64,000 nucleotides of DNA from Pseudomonadota bacterium (lineage in GTDB: Bacteria; Pseudomonadota; Gammaproteobacteria; Steroidobacterales; Steroidobacteraceae). Where the stretch lies: positions 105,019 through 169,018 of the forward strand of contig JAPLSH010000009.1 in assembly GCA_026398735.1 (NCBI GenBank). The letters run 5' to 3'. Positions 43,852 through 52,369 of the stretch are shown here, piece after piece. Made by a program: the position numbers and the translations under genes. Each line of letters opens with the position of its first letter. Position 1 is the stretch's first letter. The notes under the pieces are model-generated. The model had not been told where the DNA came from. It saw only the letters and a program-made list of their open reading frames with translations, and made no database searches.

Positions 43852-45424
43852 GCAGTGCTCCTGTAATGAGGTCTGCCGCGCGCTCGGCAATGGCAGTGAC
43901 CGGAATGTTGCTATTACCCGCGATGACCGTGGGGATGACAGAGGCATCGACCACGCGCAGGCCTTGCAGGCCCAGCACACGCAACTGCGCATCCACCACA
44001 TCACCGATGCGGCAGGTGGCGCTGGGATGATGCACGGTGACCAGCACGCGGCGGATGTGGGCCTCGATGTCGGCACGCGATTGCACTGCTGGCCCCGGCG
44101 AGACTTCGGTGCTCTCCAGTTGTGCAAAAGGCGAGGCAGCCAGAATGCGCCGCGCCAGCTCAAAACCCTGCACCAGCACGTCCATGTCACGCGAGTCCGA
44201 CATAAACCCAAAGTCGATAACTGGTGCCTGACGCGGATCGGCACTGGCCAATGTCACCCTGCCGCGGCTGAACGGCCGCAGCGCCACAAAGATGATCCCG
44301 TAGCCATGCCCGATGGGCAGCCAGTGACCGTTGGCGTTGCGATGCGCCGGCATGAAGATGATCTGCAGATCGGGCCGATCCAGACCAAGCTGCGAACGCA
44401 CGAAGCCATTGGCCTCAAACACGTTACTGGCCAGCGGACCGGAACGGTTGATCAGGTAACGCAGGCCAATGCCTATGGCGCGCGGCACCGTACGCCACGA
44501 AAGACCGTAGGACTCTGTGTTGGTTGTGCGCACCGACACCGATGCGGCCGGATGATCTTGCAGATTGCGGCCCACCGCCGGCAGTTCATGCACCAATGCG
44601 ATGCCGTGTTGCGCCAACTGCGCCGCATCACCCACACCCGATAACAACAACAGCTGCGGCGACCCATAGGCACCGCCGCACAAGATGACCTCGCGCTGCG
44701 CCATCACGCGCTGCACTTGGCCACCCGGCGCCGCCTCAACACCGATAGCCCGCTTACCCTCGAACAACACTTTGTTGACCGGATGGTCGGTGAGGATGTG
44801 CAAGTTGGGGCGATGCCGCACCGGATTGAGATACGCCGTCACGCCCGATTCACGCAGACCGTCGCGGATCGAACCCTGCCGCGGCCCAAAGCCTTCGGGC
44901 TCAGGACCGGCAAAATCATTACAGCGCGCAAAGCCCAGCGATGCCGCAGCATCGACAAAGCGTTTGATCAGCGGATTGGGCTTGGGGATGTCGATGACAC
45001 TGACCGGGCCGCCTTGATTACGGTGAGCACCGGAGCCCGCAGCGTAATGCTCGAGCTTGCGAAAGTAGGGCAGCAGATCGGCATAACTCCAACCCGGCAC
45101 GCCCCACTCATCGTATTCACGCGGATGGCCGCGGAAATAGACCATACCGTTGATCGATGAGCAGCCACCGAGCACGCGGCCACGCGGCACGGGCAACACA
45201 CGACCGTCGGCATGGGCTTGCGGCGCAGACTTATAGCCCCAGCCATTGCGCGGATTGCCAATGGCCTTGGCCACCATCGCCGGAATGCGGATGGCCGGAT
45301 CACTGTCAGGTGGTCCGGCCTCCAGCAGCGCAACCGTCACGGCAGGATCAGCCGAGAGCCGATTGGCCAGCACGCAACCGGCAGTGCCACCGCCGACGAT
45401 CACATAATCAAAAGTGCGATCCAT
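43844..45424 (-). CDS. GMC-family FAD oxidoreductase (choline/alcohol dehydrogenase-like)
   Basis: The 526-residue protein starts with the FAD-binding fold DYVIVGGGTAGCVLANRL, followed by GMC signature 1 GGCSSINGMVYFRGHPREYD and signature 2 GGAYGSPQLLLLSGVGD. It ends with the catalytic His region VHHPSATCRIGD and GNSNIPVTAIAER. It is a flavin-dependent alcohol dehydrogenase or oxidase for a non-polar or aromatic alcohol. A second GMC enzyme lies at 50704-52344. There is no signal peptide. It precedes the SDR gene with an eight-base overlap and follows the SnoaL-like gene by 20 bases. Confidence 0.93.
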   Translation of the reverse strand: MDRTFDYVIVGGGTAGCVLANRLSADPAVTVALLEAGPPDSDPAIRIPAMVAKAIGNPRNGWGYKSAPQAHADGRVLPVPRGRVLGGCSSINGMVYFRGHPREYDEWGVPGWSYADLLPYFRKLEHYAAGSGAHRNQGGPVSVIDIPKPNPLIKRFVDAAASLGFARCNDFAGPEPEGFGPRQGSIRDGLRESGVTAYLNPVRHRPNLHILTDHPVNKVLFEGKRAIGVEAAPGGQVQRVMAQREVILCGGAYGSPQLLLLSGVGDAAQLAQHGIALVHELPAVGRNLQDHPAASVSVRTTNTESYGLSWRTVPRAIGIGLRYLINRSGPLASNVFEANGFVRSQLGLDRPDLQIIFMPAHRNANGHWLPIGHGYGIIFVALRPFSRGRVTLASADPRQAPVIDFGFMSDSRDMDVLVQGFELARRILAASPFAQLESTEVSPGPAVQSRADIEAHIRRVLVTVHHPSATCRIGDVVDAQLRVLGLQGLRVVDASVIPTVIAGNSNIPVTAIAERAADLITGALHD

Positions 45425-45444
45425 GGCGGCAGGCAGTGTGCGCG

Positions 45445-45861
45445 TCAGGCCGGTGCGAACAGCGTGGCGACGTAATGGCTGTCCATGTATTCGCGGATTG
45501 CATACACCAGCCCATCACGCAGCTCGATGGCCCAGGCGTAGCGGTTGCTGTAGGTGCGACCGTCAGAGAGCAGGCCCTGACCCACGCTCTCGCACATCAC
45601 AAAATCACCGTGCGAGACGATGCTGCGCAGCGTGGTCTTGGGGTCGCCGGCCTTGAACAGCCCGCGCACCGGTGCCAGAAACTGATCGACGATGACGTCG
45701 CGCGGCCCGTGCACACCGGCACCGGGCACGCCTTCAACCATCGGCTGCCAGCTGGCCTCGGCATGCAGCGTCTTGCGGATGGCCTCGAGCTCGCCCGTGC
45801 TGAGAATGGCGAAGAAGTCGATGACCGTCTGTTCCTGCGGCGTGCGTGCGGTGACGGTCAT
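45445..45861 (-). CDS. SnoaL-like / NTF2-fold small protein
   Basis: The 138-residue protein starts TARTPQEQTVIDFFAILS and continues with LHAEASWQPMVEGVPGAGV, FVMCESVGQGLL and DGLVYAIREYMDSHYV, the pattern of NTF2-like SnoaL/limonene-epoxide-hydrolase relatives. These cone-fold proteins bind hydrophobic substrates and act as hydrolases, isomerases or accessory proteins. The conserved DSHY at the end is common in the family. The ATG at 45861 overlaps the stop of the carboxymuconolactone-decarboxylase-like gene by one base (TAATG). Confidence 0.83.
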   Translation of the reverse strand: MTVTARTPQEQTVIDFFAILSTGELEAIRKTLHAEASWQPMVEGVPGAGVHGPRDVIVDQFLAPVRGLFKAGDPKTTLRSIVSHGDFVMCESVGQGLLSDGRTYSNRYAWAIELRDGLVYAIREYMDSHYVATLFAPA

Positions 45862-46259
45862 TACTTGGCTCCGGCAGCAGCGGCGGCGTCGATTTCGGCA
45901 AAGGCTTCGCGGGCAATGCGCGTGCTGTCGATGCCGGCAGGCACACCGCAATACACCGCCACCTGCAACAGCACTTCACGGATCTCTTCACGCGTCAGGC
46001 CGTTATTGAGTGCAGCTTTAACGTGCAGCTTGAGCTCATGAGGACGGTTCAATGCACTGATCATCGACAGGTTGATCAGACTGCGCTCACGCAGCTGCAA
46101 GCCCGGGCGGGTCCACACATAGCCCCAGCAGTACTCTGTCGAGAGTTCCTGCATCGGGCGGCTGAAGTCGTCGGCGTTGGCCATCGACTTCTCTACGTAG
46201 TCCGCACCCAGAACCTGCTTGCGCAGCGCCAGGCCCTTATCGAAACGATCCTGTCCCAT
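45861..46259 (-). CDS. Carboxymuconolactone decarboxylase-family protein
   Basis: The 132-residue protein starts DRFDKGLALRKQVLGADYVE and contains RSLINLSMISALNRPHELKLHV and NGLTREEIREVLLQVAVYCG, the CMD family pattern of PcaC. It lacks the Cys-x2-Cys of AhpD, so it is not a thiol peroxidase partner. PcaC decarboxylates 4-carboxymuconolactone in aromatic degradation. Here the true substrate is unknown. It is coupled to the SnoaL-like gene and two bases from the HIBADH-type dehydrogenase gene. Confidence 0.9.
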   Translation of the reverse strand: MGQDRFDKGLALRKQVLGADYVEKSMANADDFSRPMQELSTEYCWGYVWTRPGLQLRERSLINLSMISALNRPHELKLHVKAALNNGLTREEIREVLLQVAVYCGVPAGIDSTRIAREAFAEIDAAAAAGAK

Positions 46260-46261
46260 CT

Positions 46262-47155
46262 TTATTTCTCCTCGCTGCTGCCGATTTGGCAGCCCGCCCA
46301 GTGTTCAACAACGCGGGCCATGTCGGTGACATCGGCATCGGGCCCGTACAGATTCTGCGTGATCGACAGCATCTGGCGCACGGCAGCGCCCATGACCATC
46401 GGCACACCCAGGGCCTCGGCTTCATCCACGCACAGCCGCACATCCTTGAACGACAGCGCGTTGGCAAAACCAAAATCAAAGCGGCGGTTAATCACGCACC
46501 GCGGAAACTTGTCTTGAGTAGCGCTGTTGCGACCCGAAGAGGCGTTGAGGATCTCGAGCATCACAGCCGGATCCACACCGGCCTTGGCGCCCATCGCCAT
46601 CGCTTCACTGGTGGCAGCCATCGCCACGGCAGCCAGCATGTTGTTGGCCAGCTTGACCGTCTGACCCAGCCCGGGCTGCGCGCCCACCACAAACACCTTG
46701 CCGAACTCGGCCAGCAACGGTTTGACCTGTTCGATGGCAGCCAGCGGACCCGACACCATCAGTGCCAGCTTGCCGTTAGCGGCACCGGTGATGCCGCCTG
46801 AAACCGGCGCATCGAGCGACGCCACACCATACGGCGCCAAAATGGCGGCAATGGACTGTGCGGCGGCAGTGCCCGAAGTGGAAAGATCGATGAAGACCTG
46901 CAAACCGGGCGCCGCGGCAATGGCCTGGGCGGTGGCCTTGGCCACTGCCGGACCAGGCAGGCTCGCCATGACCACTGGTGCGGACTGCGCCACCGCCAAA
47001 GGCGATGCCGCTGCAGTTGCGCCACGGGCTACGAGCGCTGCAACGGCAGCCGGATCTGGGTCAAAAACAGTGACCGCATGCCCTGCAGCCAACAGCCGCG
47101 ATGCCATGCCAGAACCCATGCGACCGACGCCGATGAAACCTATCCGTTGCGACAC
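46262..47155 (-). CDS. 3-Hydroxyisobutyrate dehydrogenase-family oxidoreductase
   Basis: The 297-residue protein has the dinucleotide fold GFIGVGRMGSGMASRLLAAG, the substrate motif DAPVSGGITGA and the catalytic Lys in VKLANNMLAAV, all typical of beta-hydroxyacid dehydrogenases. It oxidises a beta-hydroxy acid or reduces a semialdehyde with NAD(P)+. The start is GTG at 47155. It follows the MBL-fold hydrolase gene by 47 bases in the same direction. Family members also include tartronate-semialdehyde reductases, so specificity is uncertain. Confidence 0.92.
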   Translation of the reverse strand: MSQRIGFIGVGRMGSGMASRLLAAGHAVTVFDPDPAAVAALVARGATAAASPLAVAQSAPVVMASLPGPAVAKATAQAIAAAPGLQVFIDLSTSGTAAAQSIAAILAPYGVASLDAPVSGGITGAANGKLALMVSGPLAAIEQVKPLLAEFGKVFVVGAQPGLGQTVKLANNMLAAVAMAATSEAMAMGAKAGVDPAVMLEILNASSGRNSATQDKFPRCVINRRFDFGFANALSFKDVRLCVDEAEALGVPMVMGAAVRQMLSITQNLYGPDADVTDMARVVEHWAGCQIGSSEEK

Positions 47156-47202
47156 CTGACACCACCCTCGTTATAAATGCGTCCCGAAGGGTAACGCGTG
47201 AC

Positions 47203-48000
47203 TCAGCGCGTCGGCGGCAGATCAACGCGAACGATATCGGCGATGCCCGGCAGCGAGGCCGGATAGCGCTGCCACACCAGCGGATCATGGCCGGGAATGA
47301 TGTGTTCGGGTGAAGCGGCCAAGCGTTCGATCGTGTCGTAGGCGTCAAGGTAAGCCGAGACACTGTCGACGATAGGAAATGGCCGGCGCTGCTGCCAATT
47401 GGCATAAAAATGGGCGGCATCGGAGGCCAGCACCACTGCACCGCGGGCTGTTTGCACCTGCACCACCTGCAGGCCGCGCGTATGACCACCGACCTTGTGC
47501 AGCGTGATGCCCGGCGCCAGCTCGCTGGTGCCGTTGTGGAACACCACGCGGCCTTCAAACAAGCGGCCCACCATCGCCTGCACGTCCTGCCCCTCGAAGG
47601 GTGCGCGCATCAGGCTGTGGCACATGGCGCGGCCGGTGCAAAACGCCATCTCGTCGTCTTGCAGGTGATAGCGCGCCTGCGGAAACAGGCCGGCGTTGCC
47701 ACAGTGGTCGTAATGCATGTGGCTGATGATGACGTCGCGCACGGTGGCGGCATCGATGCCGACCAGCGCAAGGCCCTCGCCTACCGGGCGCAGCAGCTGT
47801 CTGCCGCGCGCCTGCCCGGTGGGGCCGTCATAGCCGGTATCGAGCACAAACACACGCCCGCCACCCACAATTGCCCACACGTAATAGTCGAGCGGCATGG
47901 GCGCATCGTGCGCATCACCGCCGATGAAATTGTGGGTTGCCGTACGGTCCAGGTGGCCGTAGCGGATCGCGTGGATCTCGTACACACTCCCATTCAACAC
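47203..48000 (-). CDS. AHL-lactonase-like metallo-beta-lactamase-fold hydrolase
   Basis: The 265-residue cytoplasmic protein begins VYEIHAIRYGHLDRTATHNF and has intact metal ligands: HMHYDH, His in VGGHTRG, Asp in VLASDAAHFY and His in IIPGHDPL. The overall order fits the N-acyl-homoserine-lactonase family, which opens lactone rings. In this island it more likely opens a lactone intermediate than a signal molecule (inference). The start is GTG at 48000, only 21 bases from the divergent ATG at 48022, which leaves no room for a separate promoter. It is the first gene of the minus-strand catabolic operon. Confidence 0.87.
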   Translation of the reverse strand: MLNGSVYEIHAIRYGHLDRTATHNFIGGDAHDAPMPLDYYVWAIVGGGRVFVLDTGYDGPTGQARGRQLLRPVGEGLALVGIDAATVRDVIISHMHYDHCGNAGLFPQARYHLQDDEMAFCTGRAMCHSLMRAPFEGQDVQAMVGRLFEGRVVFHNGTSELAPGITLHKVGGHTRGLQVVQVQTARGAVVLASDAAHFYANWQQRRPFPIVDSVSAYLDAYDTIERLAASPEHIIPGHDPLVWQRYPASLPGIADIVRVDLPPTR

Positions 48001-48021
48001 CAACCACACGAACAAACCAAG

Positions 48022-49590
48022 ATGAGCACAGCAGACATCGTCGCCGTCGGGTCTGGCCATAACGGCCTGGTTGCCGCTGCCTATCTGGCCGCAGCTGGCA
48101 AGAAAGTCATCGTCCTGGAGCGCAATCCGTGGTTCGGTGGCGGCGTGGTCACACGCGAACTGACCCAACCGGGTTTCTTGCACGACCAGCATTCCATGTC
48201 GCACATCTTCATCCAGGGCAATCCCCTGCTGAAAGAAGATGAGCTGGGTCTTAAGTCGCGCTATGGCCTGCAATACATCTTCCCCGACACACCAATGATG
48301 TCGGTCTTCGAAGACGGCAGCACCCTCAAGCTGTATCGCGACAGCGAGCGCTCTGCTGCCGATATCGCCAAGTACTCGCGCAAAGATGCCGATGCATTTC
48401 GCAAGCTGTCGCAGCAGGCGGCGCAGTGGCTGCCCATGGTGGCATCAACGCTGTATGCCCCGCCGGCCCCAGTGGGCGCGGGCAACGCCATGCTCGACCA
48501 GAGTCGCGAGGGCCGTGCCTTCTGGCGCGTATTGCAGATGAGCAGTCACGATCATCTGTGCGACCTGTTTGAACATGAAAAGGTACGCATGCACTTTGCA
48601 CGCGTGGCCGGCGAAAACCTGGTCTCGCCCGACGAGAAGGCCACCGCGATTGGTTCCTATGTATTTCTGGGCTTTCTAGAGGCCTACGGCTTTGGCGTGG
48701 CGCGTGGCGGCAGCGGCGCGCTCACCAATGCGCTCATCGCCTGCATCCGCGATCACGGTGGCGAAGTCATCGCCAATGCAGATGTCGCACGCATCAAAGT
48801 GAGTAACGGTCGCGCCAGTGGTGTGGAGACTGTCGATGGTCGTGTGTTCACGGCGCGCGATGCCGTCATCGGCGCCATCCATCCGCATCTGCTGGGCGGC
48901 ATGATCGATGGCATGGACCCGCAGGTGCGCCACGATGCCGAGGCCACGCACATCACACCGGCCGCCTGCATCACGGTGCACGCCGCACTCAGCGGCCCAC
49001 TCAAGTTCCGCAGCCCCGACGTCATCGATGCAGTGATGTGCGAAATGCTGCCCAACGATTACGAAACGCTGCGCCGTGCCTTCGATGAACTGCGCTATGG
49101 CCAGTTCATGCCCTACCCGATGTTGGGCTTGGGTTGCCTGTCGCAGTTCGATGCCTCGCGCGTGCCGGCCGGCAAGGCCATTTTGCATATGTGGGATTAC
49201 GCCCCCTATGAGCGCCCTGATGGCCGCAGCTGGGACGAAGCCAAGAACGACTATGCAGACCGCATGCTGGCGCACTTGGGCCGCTTCGTTAGCAACGTCG
49301 ACGAGGTGGTTATCGATCGCCACATCGACAGCCCTGTCGACATGGAACGCACCTCGCCCAGCTTCCGCCGCGGCGATCTGCACGGCATCGCCACCACCAC
49401 CTATCAGACTGGGGCGCATCGCCCCACACCCGAGCTGGGTCAATACACGGTGCCGGGCCTCGATCGCTTCTACCTCGTGGGTCCCTTCCAGCATCCGGGC
49501 GGCGGCGTGTTTGGCGCAGGCCGCGCCACAGCCATGAAAATGTTCGAGGCGCTGGGCATGGACTTCGAGAAGCAGGGCCGCATCAAGTGA
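48022..49590 (+). CDS. FAD-dependent amine-oxidase/phytoene-desaturase-like oxidoreductase
   Basis: The 522-residue protein starts with an FAD-binding fold DIVAVGSGHNGLVAAAYLAAA, then LERNPWFGGGVVTRELTQPG, HDQHSMSHIF, GFGVARGGSGALTNALIACI, and the closing FYLVGPFQHPGGGVFGAGRATAM. This is the layout of phytoene-desaturase-like NAD(P)/FAD oxidoreductases (CrtI/RPE65-unrelated group), many uncharacterised. It probably oxidises or desaturates a hydrophobic substrate. It is the first gene of the plus-strand operon ending with the P450. The longer ORF upstream covers the divergent MBL gene and is rejected. Confidence 0.9.
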   Translation: MSTADIVAVGSGHNGLVAAAYLAAAGKKVIVLERNPWFGGGVVTRELTQPGFLHDQHSMSHIFIQGNPLLKEDELGLKSRYGLQYIFPDTPMMSVFEDGSTLKLYRDSERSAADIAKYSRKDADAFRKLSQQAAQWLPMVASTLYAPPAPVGAGNAMLDQSREGRAFWRVLQMSSHDHLCDLFEHEKVRMHFARVAGENLVSPDEKATAIGSYVFLGFLEAYGFGVARGGSGALTNALIACIRDHGGEVIANADVARIKVSNGRASGVETVDGRVFTARDAVIGAIHPHLLGGMIDGMDPQVRHDAEATHITPAACITVHAALSGPLKFRSPDVIDAVMCEMLPNDYETLRRAFDELRYGQFMPYPMLGLGCLSQFDASRVPAGKAILHMWDYAPYERPDGRSWDEAKNDYADRMLAHLGRFVSNVDEVVIDRHIDSPVDMERTSPSFRRGDLHGIATTTYQTGAHRPTPELGQYTVPGLDRFYLVGPFQHPGGGVFGAGRATAMKMFEALGMDFEKQGRIK

Positions 49591-49799
49591 AATTGCGCGG
49601 CGCCGACGGCAGCGAGCTGATGAACGTGGCTTCGCTGCAGCGTGACGGTGACGTGCTGGTCATCAAAGGCAAAGTGTTCGGGGCCATGCCGCTGGTGGCA
49701 CGTCTGGATGCAGACGCCGCACGCGACGCGCTCAAGCTGCTCACACCAAGACTTATCTGGTTTCTGATCACACTGCCGTTTCGCAAAGGCCGAAAATGA
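49587..49799 (+). CDS. Small conserved-looking 70-residue protein
   Basis: The small protein begins LRGADGSELMNVASLQRDGD and has a basic amphipathic C-terminus (LLTPRLIWFLITLPFRKGRK). No family is recognised. Reasons to believe it is real: it starts with GTG overlapping the upstream stop (GTGA), and its own stop overlaps the next gene's ATG (ATGA), so it links the two genes without a gap. The hydrophobic stretch near the end could be a short membrane anchor. Confidence 0.7.
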   Translation: MKLRGADGSELMNVASLQRDGDVLVIKGKVFGAMPLVARLDADAARDALKLLTPRLIWFLITLPFRKGRK

Positions 49800-50686
49800 A
49801 CAAGTCACTGCTGACACTGTTGGCGTCTGGATTGGTCTACGCCGGCGCCGCGTTGGCGGCAGTGCCCACGCAGTTGTGCGGTGAATGCCGCCTGGAAAAG
49901 TACGCGCATTGTGGTGGCTTCCTCGAAGGCGCCACTGTCGATCGCGACAATGTTTTATGGGTAGTGGACCTGCTCTCTGGGCGTGTCATGCAGGTCAATG
50001 CCGATGGCAGCTGCACCACACGTGCCAACACCGGCGGCCAACCCAACGGCGCCAAGTTCGGCCCCGATGGCCAACTGTGGATCGCCGACAAGCTGTTGGG
50101 TCTGCTGCGCCTGGATACCAAGACCGGTGCTATCACTGCGGTGGCCAGCACCTATCGCGCCGAGAAGCTGCGCGGCCTCAACGACATCGCCTTCGACAAA
50201 GCCGGTGGCCTGTACTTCACCGAGCCCTATGGCTCCAACGCGCTCAAGCCCGATGGCCGGTTGTTCTATCTGCCGCCCGGCCCCAACGCCAAACTGCAAG
50301 TCGTAGCAGCCAACCTGGCCTTCCCCAATGGCGTAGTGCTCTCGCGCGATGGCAATGCGCTGCTGATCGGTGAATATGCGCTCAAGCGCATTACGTCAAT
50401 GCCGATACCCAACAGCCCCAACGACTTCGATGCCACCTATGTATGGGCTACCACCAGTGGCGGCGTCGGACCTGATGGCATGCTGATGCTGGCCGACGGC
50501 ACCCTGCTAGCTGCCAACTTTGAAGCCGGTGAAGTGCTGGCCTTTGACAGCGTCGGCCGCTCGCTCGGCACCATCCCTGTGCCGGCAGGTCCGCGCGTCA
50601 CCAACCTGGCGCTGCGCGACGATTGGCTCTATGTCACCGAAGGTTCCAGCGGCGAAGTGTGGCGGGTGCGGCTGCTCAAACGTTGA
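49796..50686 (+). CDS. Exported SMP-30/gluconolactonase-like beta-propeller protein
   Basis: The 296-residue protein has a signal peptide (KSLLTLLASGLVYAGAALA) and then SMP-30/LRE-like propeller blades: FLEGATVDRDNVLWVVDLLS, GQPNGAKFGPDGQLWIAD, RGLNDIAFDKAGGLYFTEPYG, AFPNGVVLSRDGNALLIGEY and GPDGMLMLADGTLLAANFE. The conserved Glu, Asn and Asp that bind the divalent metal are recognisable in those stretches. It is a periplasmic lactone hydrolase candidate. Its ATG overlaps the small gene's stop, and the GMC gene follows 17 bases later. Confidence 0.88.
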   Translation: MNKSLLTLLASGLVYAGAALAAVPTQLCGECRLEKYAHCGGFLEGATVDRDNVLWVVDLLSGRVMQVNADGSCTTRANTGGQPNGAKFGPDGQLWIADKLLGLLRLDTKTGAITAVASTYRAEKLRGLNDIAFDKAGGLYFTEPYGSNALKPDGRLFYLPPGPNAKLQVVAANLAFPNGVVLSRDGNALLIGEYALKRITSMPIPNSPNDFDATYVWATTSGGVGPDGMLMLADGTLLAANFEAGEVLAFDSVGRSLGTIPVPAGPRVTNLALRDDWLYVTEGSSGEVWRVRLLKR

Positions 50687-50703
50687 AAGTCCGCAGCTCC
50701 AGC

Positions 50704-52344
50704 ATGTTGCCGCCCTCACCTTACGCGCCCGACTATGACTACATCATCATCGGTGCAGGCACTGCCGGCTGCGTGCTTGCAGCACGTCTGACCGAAGACC
50801 CTGCCGTACAGGTGCTGTTGATTGAAGCCGGCGGCGACGGCAGCCATCCGTTTATTCATGTGCCCGCCTTGGTCGGCGCAGCGCTGGGTCGCCGCGATCT
50901 GAACTGGGGCTGGTTCACCGAGCCGCAAACCGCCATGGCGGGGCGTCGCATTCCCTTACCGCGTGGCCGTGGATTGGGCGGCACCGGCGCCGTCAACGGC
51001 ATGGCTTACTTTCGGGGTCAACCGCGCGATTACGACGATTGGGCTGCAGCAGGCAACGAAGGTTGGAGCTGGCGCGAGGTATTGCCCTACTTCACGCGCT
51101 CGGAAGACAACGCCAATCATCCTGCATCGACTTGGCATGGGCGCAGCGGCCCCATTCAAGTGGCGCACATCGCCAAGCCCAATCCGCTCAATCAAGCATT
51201 CCTGTCGGCGTTTGCGGCAGTGGGCGATTACCGGGCCTGTGATGATTTCAACGGGCCGCAACCAGAAGGCTATGGCCTGCGGCAAGGCACCATTCGCAAA
51301 GGACGTCGCGATTCGACGGCCACTGCCTTTTTGCAGCCTGCGTTGCAGCGGCCCAATCTGCAGGTGCTGACGCGCACCACCGTGACGCGCATCGTGTTCG
51401 ACGGCAAGCGCGCTGTCGGTGTCGACGCAGTGAGTCTGGGTGGAGCCGCGCGTCTGCTCGCACGTCGCGAAGTGCTGCTGTGTGCAGGCGCCATCCAATC
51501 ACCGCAGTTACTGATGCTGTCGGGCATCGGCCCCACTGACGAGCTGCGCCTGCATGGGCTGCCTATCGTGCAGCACCTACCTGCTGTCGGCGCGCACTAT
51601 CAGGATCACGTAGCCGTGCCGGTGTTGATGGAATCGCAGGACACACGCTCTTATGGCCTGTCGTGGCGCACCGCGCACCGCGCAGCCGGCAATCTGGCGC
51701 AGTACCTGTTGTGGCGTGAAGGGCCGCTGGCCAGCAATCTGTTTGAGTCCACTGCCTTCATCCGCAGCAGCGCCGCGGCAGATCGCCCCGACTTGCAGAT
51801 CGTGTTCCAGCCGGCACGGCGCAACCGCAACAGCTTTCCGTTGCCACTGGGCCATGGCCACGCCATCAACAGCGTCACCTTATACCCGCGCAGTCGCGGC
51901 CATATCGGCCTGCACAGCGCAGACCCTTCAGCAGCACCACGCATCCAAGCCAACCTGCTAGCCGATGCTGCCGACCTGCAGCCACTACTCAAGGGCATAC
52001 GCTTGGCGCGTCAACTGCTCGCGGATCCTGCTTTTGCCAAGTGTCGCGCCATCGAAGTGGCGCCCGGACCGCAAGTGCAAGATGAAGCGTCACTAGAGGC
52101 CTATATCCGCGCCAGCGCCAGCACCGTGCACCATCCCACCAGCACCTGCCGCATGGGCCGGGGTGAAGACTCGGTTGTCGATGCGCAATTGCGCGTGCAT
52201 GGCATCGAGGGCCTGCGGGTGATTGATGCTTCAATATTTCCGAACATCATCGGCGGCAACACCAACGCTCCAGTGGTGATGGTGGCCGAAAAGGCGGCAG
52301 ACTTACTGCGCGGACTGGCGCCACCGGCACCCGCACCTATTTGA
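50704..52344 (+). CDS. GMC-family FAD oxidoreductase, second copy
   Basis: The 546-residue protein has DYIIIGAGTAGCVLAARL, the GMC signature GGTGAVNGMAYFRGQPRDYD, CAGAIQSPQLLMLSGIGP and the catalytic region VHHPTSTCRMGRGEDS with GNTNAPVVMVAEK. All expected active-site His/Asn positions are present. It is homologous to the enzyme at 43844-45424, so the island has two alcohol-oxidising flavoenzymes. The ATG at 50704 is 17 bases after the SMP-30 stop; the upstream in-frame extension overlaps that gene. No signal peptide is seen. Confidence 0.92.
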   Translation: MLPPSPYAPDYDYIIIGAGTAGCVLAARLTEDPAVQVLLIEAGGDGSHPFIHVPALVGAALGRRDLNWGWFTEPQTAMAGRRIPLPRGRGLGGTGAVNGMAYFRGQPRDYDDWAAAGNEGWSWREVLPYFTRSEDNANHPASTWHGRSGPIQVAHIAKPNPLNQAFLSAFAAVGDYRACDDFNGPQPEGYGLRQGTIRKGRRDSTATAFLQPALQRPNLQVLTRTTVTRIVFDGKRAVGVDAVSLGGAARLLARREVLLCAGAIQSPQLLMLSGIGPTDELRLHGLPIVQHLPAVGAHYQDHVAVPVLMESQDTRSYGLSWRTAHRAAGNLAQYLLWREGPLASNLFESTAFIRSSAAADRPDLQIVFQPARRNRNSFPLPLGHGHAINSVTLYPRSRGHIGLHSADPSAAPRIQANLLADAADLQPLLKGIRLARQLLADPAFAKCRAIEVAPGPQVQDEASLEAYIRASASTVHHPTSTCRMGRGEDSVVDAQLRVHGIEGLRVIDASIFPNIIGGNTNAPVVMVAEKAADLLRGLAPPAPAPI

Positions 52345-52369
52345 CAGCTCGCACATCGGGGGACAACAC

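Noticed and set aside
44037..46801. Several short plus-strand frames in the GMC/SnoaL/HIBADH area
   Set aside because: All are antisense to well-supported minus-strand genes and show no start signals or domains.
47203..48000. Quorum-quenching lactonase acting on signal molecules
   Set aside because: The fold fits, but no luxI/luxR genes are nearby and the operon is catabolic, so a metabolic lactone is the more economical reading.
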